This document shows, piece by piece, positions 1-6,036 of a DNA stretch of 9,462 bases. The notes under the pieces were generated by a model. The model was not told the origin of the DNA and did not search any database. It saw only the letters and a program-made list of their open reading frames with translations. Positions within the stretch are counted from its first letter, which is position 1; each line of letters starts with the position of its first letter. A program made the translations under genes and the position numbers. This DNA comes from an uncultured Phascolarctobacterium sp. (GTDB lineage Bacteria; Bacillota; Negativicutes; Acidaminococcales; Acidaminococcaceae), in NCBI GenBank assembly GCA_949287345.1, contig CASEGD010000075.1, forward strand, positions 1-9,462, read 5' to 3'.

Positions 1-47
1 GCCGTGGTATTATTACTATTGTTCCGTTATAAACGGATACCAAACGT

Positions 48-134
48 GCCGAAGTGGCGGAATTGGCAGACGCACTTGACTCAAAATCAAGCGGGTTTAC
101 GCTCGTGCCGGTTCGAGTCCGGCCTTCGGCACCA
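48..134 (+). tRNA. tRNA-Leu (anticodon CAA)
   Basis: Complete class II tRNA with an encoded CCA end, decoding UUG leucine codons. The acceptor stem pairs GCCGAAG (48-54) with CTTCGGC (124-130), followed by discriminator A131 and CCA 132-134. The anticodon stem pairs 75-79 with 87-91, and the seven-base loop 80-86 places CAA at 82-84. A long variable arm (about 92-106) is typical of Leu, Ser and Tyr tRNAs, and discriminator A fits Leu. The T arm is 107-123 with loop TTCGAGT. A TATAAA-like box at 28-33 lies at a plausible distance upstream but has no convincing -35 partner, so the tRNA may also be transcribed from further left. A terminator follows directly. Confidence 0.97.
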
Positions 135-143
135 CGCAAATAC

Positions 144-173
144 GCGGTTCTTCAAACGAAGAACCGCTTTTTT
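144..173 (+). terminator. Rho-independent terminator of the tRNA-Leu gene
   Basis: Ten-base-pair perfect stem GCGGTTCTTC (144-153) with GAAGAACCGC (158-167), loop AAAC, followed by six T residues (168-173). It lies 9 bases after the tRNA CCA end. Confidence 0.93.
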
Positions 174-212
174 ATTTGTAATTGCTACCCAGTTACATAA
201 TATAAAATGCTT

Positions 213-237
213 AAAGGCAGCCATTAAGGCTGCCTTT
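213..237 (-). terminator. Terminator of the 281-1732 gene, possibly bidirectional
   Basis: Perfect 10-bp stem AAAGGCAGCC (213-222) with GGCTGCCTTT (228-237), loop ATTAA. It lies 43 bases beyond the stop codon of the minus-strand gene. The T-rich tail on the minus strand is interrupted (TTTAAGCATTTT), so efficiency there is uncertain. On the + strand it would act as a backup terminator for the tRNA transcript. Confidence 0.75.
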
Positions 238-280
238 GTTATAAATTTTTATACTTACAGAATGCAGTTTTATTCCACAT

Positions 281-1732
281 TCATTCGTCTGCCATTTCTT
301 CAAGCAAATGCCGTACACCGCTGCAAAGCGCTGATTCATCAGGCAAAATAATTTTAGGACGCTGCATAGTTACAGTATCAAACACTGGCAACAACGCATC
401 TTTTGCAAATTCATAACGATAATCAGAAGCGTACATGTCTTTCAAAAAACCACCATCTATAATATCTTTAAGTATATCGGCAATTTCTTCGGCTTCGCTT
501 TCACTGATTAAATAATCAACTGCCATATCTTTAAAAACATCTTCAATAATTGCAACCATTTCTTTGGCGTCGTCCTCAATAAATTCATCCATCACGGCTG
601 ATGATACGGAATTAGCCGCTGACCCACCAAGGAATGAACCAAGCACACCACCGACAAAGCCGCCGACAGCAGTACTGATAACCGGAACAACCGAGCCAAG
701 AGCCGCACCGGCTGATGCACCGCCGACCCAACCAGCAGTGCCGCCTGCAACGGTTGCCGTAGTATTGGTTATATTTTTAAACAACTGCGCACCGGAAATC
801 CTGCCGCGGAAAATATTAGCCACATCAAATGCAGATAATACCACAACTGAAGCCGCTGCCGTAACTATGTTGCCTCGTAAAAGTTTAGAAGCACTTTTCA
901 TAGCGGCGGCGCCGTAAATATTTTTACCTGTACGGAAAGCATTAACCAAGAATTGCGAAGCTTTAGGGCCGATCATATTGACAATAGCGTCGCTTGAAAC
1001 CCTGAATGCCCCGTTTAAAGCAGTTTTTTGAAGTTGTCCGGTCAATACCGCTGTAAAAAAAGTTGTACCGCCTACTTTTAATCCTGCCGCAGCTGCTGCT
1101 TTCAACGATTCTTCCGAACTATCGCCCTTCCACATGGAAACGGCAAAAGTCAGCGCAGCGCTTAAGCCAAAAGCGTATGCCGAAATAATTGCTCCATTAA
1201 CAGAATCAAAAGTAATGGATTCCACAGTCCCTGCCTTAGCAATATTTTTAGCTTGTTCATAAGTAAAATTGCCTTTTCGTACAATATCTTTTGCTTTAGC
1301 GGGGTCAGTAACACCTGGCACCTGTCCCTTTTTTATGCGTTCAGCCATAGCTTTTACGGCATCATCATATTTATCCGAAGGCACTTCAACCTGCATGGGG
1401 CTGCCATCTGCATTATAATAACGGTATCTTCCGTTTTCAAAACATTCATGGATGCACTTTGAACCGGTATTGCAATATTTGGATTGAATATTAATCCCGT
1501 CCACCATTCTGTCTGCACCGTTTTTAGCATTATCATCACCGACTATTGCTGCATCTTTTCCATTCAGCAAATCGTACAAATGGTTTGCACGTTCAGCAGC
1601 AAAACCATGACCGCGCGGTGTATTAAACTTATCATAAGCATATTCTGTTGCAGCATTGCTAATGTTTCCGAACACAATACCGGCCGTTTCCGCACCGATA
1701 TTTTTTTGTTTATTTTTACCGTCTTTATTCAT
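281..1732 (-). CDS. Conserved-type hypothetical protein with nuclease-like N-terminus and glycine-zipper membrane region (483 aa)
   Basis: I cannot assign a function or a named family. The ATG at 1732 has a TGGAG ribosome binding site 7 bases upstream and a good promoter. There is no signal peptide. Residues 41-86 contain GHGFAAERANHL (E47) and then NGADRMVDGINIQSKY (D74 or D78, Q83, K85). This spacing recalls the E...D...QxK pattern of Mrr-like PD-(D/E)XK nucleases. Cysteines 87, 93 and 97 follow. From about residue 180 the protein becomes hydrophobic: candidate membrane helices lie near 180-200, 217-235 and 288-305. A glycine/alanine-rich stretch at 328-375 has many GxxxG repeats and could form a helical hairpin. 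The last about 100 residues are acidic and helical. The gene is monocistronic, convergent with the tRNA, and looks richer in A+T than lepA or the protease gene. A membrane-acting defence or toxin-type effector is one inference; an ordinary membrane protein is the alternative. Confidence 0.85.
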   Translation of the reverse strand: MNKDGKNKQKNIGAETAGIVFGNISNAATEYAYDKFNTPRGHGFAAERANHLYDLLNGKDAAIVGDDNAKNGADRMVDGINIQSKYCNTGSKCIHECFENGRYRYYNADGSPMQVEVPSDKYDDAVKAMAERIKKGQVPGVTDPAKAKDIVRKGNFTYEQAKNIAKAGTVESITFDSVNGAIISAYAFGLSAALTFAVSMWKGDSSEESLKAAAAAGLKVGGTTFFTAVLTGQLQKTALNGAFRVSSDAIVNMIGPKASQFLVNAFRTGKNIYGAAAMKSASKLLRGNIVTAAASVVVLSAFDVANIFRGRISGAQLFKNITNTTATVAGGTAGWVGGASAGAALGSVVPVISTAVGGFVGGVLGSFLGGSAANSVSSAVMDEFIEDDAKEMVAIIEDVFKDMAVDYLISESEAEEIADILKDIIDGGFLKDMYASDYRYEFAKDALLPVFDTVTMQRPKIILPDESALCSGVRHLLEEMADE

Positions 1733-1763
1733 TTTAAACTCCAGTTATTTTAAGCTTTATTTT

Positions 1764-1792
1764 ATTATAACGCTTTTTGGCAATCCGGTTAA
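1764..1792 (-). promoter_or_regulatory. Sigma-70-type promoter of the 281-1732 gene
   Basis: Minus strand: -35 TTAACC (1792-1787), a 17-base spacer, and a consensus -10 TATAAT (1769-1764). The predicted transcript starts near 1757 and gives a leader of about 25 bases containing the TGGAG site at 1743-1739. It lies downstream of the preceding operon's terminator, which supports independent transcription. Confidence 0.72.
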
Positions 1793-1796
1793 TAGT

Positions 1797-1832
1797 AAAA
1801 ACGGACAAAACAATTAAGTCTTGTCCGTTTTT
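1797..1832 (-). terminator. Terminator of the protease-DUF1848 operon
   Basis: Perfect 12-bp stem AAAAACGGACAA (1797-1808) with TTGTCCGTTTTT (1821-1832) and a 12-base loop, ending in T residues on the minus strand. It begins 11 bases past the DUF1848 stop codon. The run of A's at its other flank could let it act in both directions. Confidence 0.87.
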
Positions 1833-1843
1833 GCTTTTTTATT

Positions 1844-2779
1844 TCAAAACAAACTATTTGCCATAATTTTACAGCTTTTCATTTTTCGTTCTGTTACTAC
1901 GTCCTGTGCTGTTAATGTGCCGAATAACAGCGGGCTTGTTTTATCGTGCGCGGCGATGTTGGTTTGTACCAGAGGCGCATTGTAGTTGGCATAGCAATAC
2001 AGGCAACCGCCGGGGCAGGTATTGTATGCGCCGATGTCGATGCTTGCAGCGCAGCAGCATTCAGCACGTTGGTTAGCGTCCTTTTTTACATCCAGTTTAA
2101 AGCTTCCGATGTCTTCCAACAGCGCTTTATCAATACACGCCGACGGCGTAATGCCCAGCGCCGTTAAATCCATACTTTCCGCGCAAGTTTGCAGCTTTAT
2201 CCCGTACTTTGCGGCAATTTTAGCAAGTTGCCCTGCAAAATCATACAATTCTTCTCTGCCAGTATCAACCGCGTCTAATTGCTGCGCGTTGCGTTTGGTG
2301 TTGCGGTAACTATCCATAAAACTGATTACGCAGCGTTCCGTGCTGTTATGCAGCTCTGCCGCCAACACTTCAAAGCACACCAAATGGTATTCCGGCGTAT
2401 ATTTTTTACTGAAAAATATGGGGTCATACCGCCAGATAACTTGCTTTTTACCCAGCCGCGCCGATAAATCTTTAAACCCATGCAGCAGTACGCGCCTTTT
2501 ATCCGGCACACCCGGCTCAATATCCGCGCCGTATCCCGTCAGCGTAAACTGAAAATAATACGGGTACGTCGCCAGTTCATCCAATCGCCGCGCCATCGGC
2601 AGCGGGTTCTTCGTCCAAAACACAAAGGCATCCACAACATCCGCCGTAAGGCGCACTTTGCTTACGCTGTGCAAATTCATCGGGTTGCGCACCAACACAT
2701 ACCCGGCGCGCAGGCGGTTATAAAACCAGTCCGCATAAAACGCCGGTATGTCCGTTCTGCGGCTTACGCTGATAATCAT
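1844..2779 (-). CDS. DUF1848 family protein with C-terminal radical-SAM-like cysteine cluster (311 aa)
   Basis: The protein carries the sequence signatures I associate with DUF1848 (PF08902): ISVSRRTDIPAFYADW at residues 3-18, FWTKNP at 54-59 and WRYDP at 116-120. Near the C-terminus, CPGGCLYCYAN holds C255, C259 and C262, a CX3CX2C pattern like the 4Fe-4S site of radical SAM enzymes. A second group, C241-C243, lies just before it. The family's function is unknown to me; iron-sulfur binding is inferred from the motif. The ATG at 2779 lies only 2 bases after the stop of the upstream protease gene and has no clear ribosome binding site. Translation is therefore probably coupled to that of the protease, and the two form one operon. 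The protein appears soluble, with no signal peptide. Confidence 0.9.
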   Translation of the reverse strand: MIISVSRRTDIPAFYADWFYNRLRAGYVLVRNPMNLHSVSKVRLTADVVDAFVFWTKNPLPMARRLDELATYPYYFQFTLTGYGADIEPGVPDKRRVLLHGFKDLSARLGKKQVIWRYDPIFFSKKYTPEYHLVCFEVLAAELHNSTERCVISFMDSYRNTKRNAQQLDAVDTGREELYDFAGQLAKIAAKYGIKLQTCAESMDLTALGITPSACIDKALLEDIGSFKLDVKKDANQRAECCCAASIDIGAYNTCPGGCLYCYANYNAPLVQTNIAAHDKTSPLLFGTLTAQDVVTERKMKSCKIMANSLF

Positions 2780-2781
2780 GG

Positions 2782-5706
2782 TTAAATGTGCTTAACCGCT
2801 TTGAACAGGTCTTTATTGGCTTCAATTGCGCCGTTGCCGCCGACAACGCACAGATAATTATCACTGAGCGTATCGCGCACAACCTGTCCGAGCTTACGCA
2901 AATCATCGTTAGTAAGGTTCAAAATTTCGTCGCGGGTCTGCTGGCGCATTTGCTGCGGAACACCCTTGATATGTGCCAGCGCAGTCTGCGAAAGGCGCAT
3001 AGAATTGGTTAAGGGCACATCTGCCGCGCTGATGGTGCCGATAACGTACTTCGTCAGCTCGCGCTCCGGCAGGTCAAGGCTTTCCAGCCAGTCGGGCAGG
3101 CCTTTATAAGCCGCCAGCGATTCCGCCAGTTTCGGGTCGCGGTAGGAAGCAAAATACATGCTGCCGTTGCGGTCAAACACTGCCGATGCGCCGTAAGCGC
3201 CGCCCTGAATACGGATTTTCGTCCACAAATATTCGTAGCGCAGCACGGTTTCCAAAACCTTCATCGCGCCGCTAAATTTGTGCCCGTATTTTCGGAAATC
3301 ACCGCCCGCAGCGACGTACTGCACTTTGCCCGGAGTCATAATGCCTTCATCCAGCCCCGGTGCGGCCAGCGGTTTTACATCGGCGCCAGCCACGGCAGAC
3401 TGCGGCAAGGCAGCGGCAAAATCTTTAGCCATTGCAAGTACCTGCGCACGGTCTTCTTCCTCGCAGCTGTATGCCAAAAGGTATTTGGTGTTTTCAAAAA
3501 ATACGCCGGTCAGGCTGCGCAGTTTTGCCAGAACTTCTTCCGCGCACTCGTCAAAATGCTCGGTTAAATCCTTCAAAAATTCGTAGTACGAATAATAATC
3601 CTGCTCGTTAACGCGCGCCGCCGGTGAATAATACGAATTCAAACGCGCGCACGCCACCGTCTGCCCGCGGCTGAAGAAGTTGCTGTCCCAGTCGCTCTTA
3701 ACTTCGGCCAGCACTTCGCGCAGGCGTTTGGTGCTGTCAAAGCGGCTTTCCAGCGCAATAGCGCACAGAATATCAAACATATGCGTTAAATTATGCACCA
3801 GCGCTTTGGCTGTAACATTAAATTTAACGGTGTAGTCATTAACGCTTTCCGCTGCGGAATAAGCGTGCACCTGAAACGCCACGCCGCCGGTGTATTTGGT
3901 GCCCAGCGTGGAAAGCTGCTGATAGGTGTACTTGCCGGCATCAACCTTGCCCAGCATATCGCTCAGCAAGTAGCAGTACGGCAGCAGCGCGCCGTCGATG
4001 CCACTCATATCAAAATACCAGTTCAGGTAGGCAATTTTATTGGTAAAGGCAGGCACATACAAAAATTCGTTGCCGCCCTCTTTCGTCAGTTCTCCGTCCA
4101 GTTTTTCAGCCTCACGGCGGATATCACTGCGCTCCAGCAGCGGAATGCTTGCCAGTGCCTCCGGGCTGTCCGGCGTTGCCTGACGCTCGTGCAGAATACG
4201 GCAATGCTCAATCGCAGCTTCCAGTTCAGCATCCGTCATGCCGTCCTTAATCTGCTGCATTTCTGCCGCCAGCTCTGCCTGTTCAGCTTCTTCCATACCC
4301 TTTTTGGGCATCAGCATAAGCAAAACCTTATGCGTGTTGTCCAGCAAATAATTTTCAATCAGCTGCTCGTAATAATTGCTGTTAATGCCCTCGCGCAGCT
4401 CCGCCAACATTTTGTTGTAGCGCAGCCCTGCCAGCGGGTCGCCGTCATACAGCCAGGTATCCATCACGCCGATGCCGTAAATCAGCCCTTTCGGGTACGC
4501 GCCAAAATCGGCCTCGCGCAGTTTAAACTCCAGCATGTTCAGGCAGGCTTCCAAAAGCTCTTTATCAATGCCTTCAATCGTCAGCTTCTGCAAAGTGCGG
4601 TACACAATGCTCAAAAATTCGTCGCGTTTGTCCGCCTCGCTGCCGCTTACCTTAACCGCAAACACAGGTTGGCGCAGGCTGCCGGTGTACTGGCCGTAAG
4701 CATCGGTGCAAATGCCGCTTTCAAGCAGCGCCAGGCGCAGCGGCGCACTGTTACCTTCCAAAAGCACGGTTTCCAAAAGGCGCATCGCAAGGCTTGTTTT
4801 TGCGTCGCGTGCATCGCCGCATACAATATCAAGCTCGTGGTAGGTTTTAGCCGTCAAATCCTCATCCGCCCCGGCGGGATAATAAGCCTCAACCTCTTTG
4901 GTTCTGGCAAACGGCTGCTGCAAAGCTATTTCAGATTTTGCGCTGCCGGTTTTGGCAAAAGCCGATAAATATTCGCCGTCCAGATAAGCCAGCGTCGACT
5001 CGATATCCATATCGCCATACAGGTAGATGAAGGAGTTTTCCGGACTGTAATAAGTGCGGTGGAAGTTTTCAAAAGCCTCCTGCGTAAGCTGCGGAATAGC
5101 CGCCGGATAGCCACCGGACTCAAAACGGTACGGACTGTCTGGGAACAGCGCCTTCATCACTTCATTTTCGGCAATCGCATCGGCGGAAGAATACACACCT
5201 TTCATCTCGTTATAAACAACGCCGTTGTAAGCCAGTTCGCCGCCCTTACCGGCAATTTCGTAATGCCAGCCCTCCTGCATCAGCGTGTAATGGTTTTCGT
5301 AAATCAGCGGGTAAAAAACCGCGTCAAGGTACACGTCCATCAGGTTTTTAAAGTCTTTATCGTTGCGGCTGGCAACCGGGTACATGGTTTTGTCAGGGTA
5401 AGTCATCGCGTTTAAAAACGTGTTCATGGAGCCCTTTACCAGTTCCACAAAAGGCTCTTTTAAATGGTACTTGCGCGAACCGCACAGCGAAGAATGTTCC
5501 AGAATATGCGCCACGCCGGTATCGTCGTACGGCGGCGTGCGGAAACTAATGCTGAACACCTTGTTATCGTCGCTGTTGGCAAGGTACAACAGCCTTGCGC
5601 CGCTCTTTTCGTGCTCCAGCAAATATGCGTCGCTCTGTATTTCATCAACATATTCAGCGTGCTTAACCACAAAGCCGCTGTAAATTTTATTAACTTCAAG
5701 CTTCAT
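2782..5706 (-). CDS. M16C family zinc metallopeptidase, presequence protease (PreP/Cym1)-like (974 aa)
   Basis: A pitrilysin/insulinase-type zinc peptidase of the fused, about 1000-residue M16C class. These enzymes degrade short unfolded peptides inside a closed chamber. The inverted zinc motif HILEH gives H67, E70 (general base) and H71. The third ligand is E167 in VVYNEMKG, 96 residues after H71, the spacing found in PreP. The C-terminal half has the RIQGGAYG motif with R832 and Y838, matching the Arg/Tyr pair that completes the PreP active site. All catalytic residues are therefore present and the length is normal. There is no signal peptide, so a cytoplasmic peptide-clearance role is likely. 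The ATG at 5706 has a strong GGAGG site (5718-5714) 7 bases upstream. It is the first gene of an operon with the DUF1848 gene. Confidence 0.95.
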   Translation of the reverse strand: MKLEVNKIYSGFVVKHAEYVDEIQSDAYLLEHEKSGARLLYLANSDDNKVFSISFRTPPYDDTGVAHILEHSSLCGSRKYHLKEPFVELVKGSMNTFLNAMTYPDKTMYPVASRNDKDFKNLMDVYLDAVFYPLIYENHYTLMQEGWHYEIAGKGGELAYNGVVYNEMKGVYSSADAIAENEVMKALFPDSPYRFESGGYPAAIPQLTQEAFENFHRTYYSPENSFIYLYGDMDIESTLAYLDGEYLSAFAKTGSAKSEIALQQPFARTKEVEAYYPAGADEDLTAKTYHELDIVCGDARDAKTSLAMRLLETVLLEGNSAPLRLALLESGICTDAYGQYTGSLRQPVFAVKVSGSEADKRDEFLSIVYRTLQKLTIEGIDKELLEACLNMLEFKLREADFGAYPKGLIYGIGVMDTWLYDGDPLAGLRYNKMLAELREGINSNYYEQLIENYLLDNTHKVLLMLMPKKGMEEAEQAELAAEMQQIKDGMTDAELEAAIEHCRILHERQATPDSPEALASIPLLERSDIRREAEKLDGELTKEGGNEFLYVPAFTNKIAYLNWYFDMSGIDGALLPYCYLLSDMLGKVDAGKYTYQQLSTLGTKYTGGVAFQVHAYSAAESVNDYTVKFNVTAKALVHNLTHMFDILCAIALESRFDSTKRLREVLAEVKSDWDSNFFSRGQTVACARLNSYYSPAARVNEQDYYSYYEFLKDLTEHFDECAEEVLAKLRSLTGVFFENTKYLLAYSCEEEDRAQVLAMAKDFAAALPQSAVAGADVKPLAAPGLDEGIMTPGKVQYVAAGGDFRKYGHKFSGAMKVLETVLRYEYLWTKIRIQGGAYGASAVFDRNGSMYFASYRDPKLAESLAAYKGLPDWLESLDLPERELTKYVIGTISAADVPLTNSMRLSQTALAHIKGVPQQMRQQTRDEILNLTNDDLRKLGQVVRDTLSDNYLCVVGGNGAIEANKDLFKAVKHI

Positions 5707-5736
5707 AAGTTTACCTCCAAAAATAACACTATTTTT

Positions 5737-5765
5737 ATTTTATCATATCCGCGCAAATGCGATAA
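5737..5765 (-). promoter_or_regulatory. Probable extended -10 promoter of the protease operon
   Basis: Minus strand: TGA followed by TAAAAT (5742-5737), a TGn-extended -10 box, with a weak -35 TTATCG (5765-5760) at 17 bases. An overlapping alternative -10 is TATGAT (5747-5742). The leader would be about 25 bases. The weak -35 makes the exact box uncertain, but this AT-rich stretch is the only room upstream of the start. Confidence 0.5.
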
Positions 5766-5780
5766 AAATTTTTGCGACAC

Positions 5781-5809
5781 TTGCCAAAAATTTAATATTT
5801 TTATATAAT
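5781..5809 (+). promoter_or_regulatory. Near-consensus promoter of the Arc-like gene
   Basis: Plus strand: -35 TTGCCA (5781-5786), an exact 17-base spacer, and -10 TATAAT (5804-5809). The transcript should start near 5816, leaving a leader of about 53 bases. A 12-base sequence, AATGACATTAAA, overlaps the -10 and start site and recurs with one mismatch in the leader (5839-5850), suggesting an operator. Confidence 0.82.
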
Positions 5810-5868
5810 GACATTAAATAAAACCGTTTTGATATACCAATGACATCAAAGTGAAGGAGCTGTTTTTT

Positions 5869-6036
5869 ATGGAACCTGCACGTTTCAGCCTGCGCATCCA
5901 CCCTATTATCATGAAAAAAATGAAGATTATTGCCGAAAACAACGGCCGCAGCGTCAACAAAGAAATCGAACAGATTTTAAAATGGGTTGTTGAAGATTAC
6001 GAAAACCAAAAAGGCAAAATTAAAATTGAAGATTGA
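5869..6036 (+). CDS. Arc-type ribbon-helix-helix DNA-binding protein (55 aa)
   Basis: A small putative transcription factor of the Arc/MetJ ribbon-helix-helix fold. The N-terminal FSLRIHP segment would form the DNA-contacting beta strand. The next helix carries [14 protein letters not shown], and the NGRSVNKEI turn-plus-helix closely matches phage P22 Arc (ENGRSVNSEI). The dimer would bind operator DNA through the paired strands. I chose ATG 5869 because an AAGGAG site (5854-5859) lies 9 bases upstream. An in-frame GTG at 5851 would precede that site and add six residues not seen in the fold. The strong promoter at 5781-5809 drives it alone. The last 60 bases lie antisense to the 3' end of lepA. 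The target is unknown; autoregulation or control of the divergent protease operon is inferred from position. Confidence 0.88.
   Translation: MEPARFSLRIHPIIMKKMKIIAENNGRSVNKEIEQILKWVVEDYENQKGKIKIED

Noticed and set aside
23..37. Short hairpin TCCGTT-ATA-AACGGA upstream of the tRNA
   Set aside because: Six base pairs with a three-base loop and no T tract. It is not enough for a terminator, and nothing else supports a function.
111..134. Possible phage or island attachment site in the tRNA-Leu 3' end
   Set aside because: No repeat of the tRNA 3' end and no integrase gene were seen in the window.
4..351. Plus-strand open frame spanning the tRNA
   Set aside because: It runs through a complete tRNA gene and two terminators, so it cannot be a real coding region.
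3793..4968. Long + strand open frame of 391 codons opposite the protease gene
   Set aside because: It is an antisense shadow of the M16C gene. It has no ribosome binding site or family signature and has a His/Gln/Arg-biased composition, while the opposite strand has all catalytic motifs.
5851..5868. GTG start at 5851 for the Arc-like gene
   Set aside because: It lies before the AAGGAG ribosome binding site at 5854-5859. ATG 5869 has proper spacing and gives the Arc-like N-terminus.
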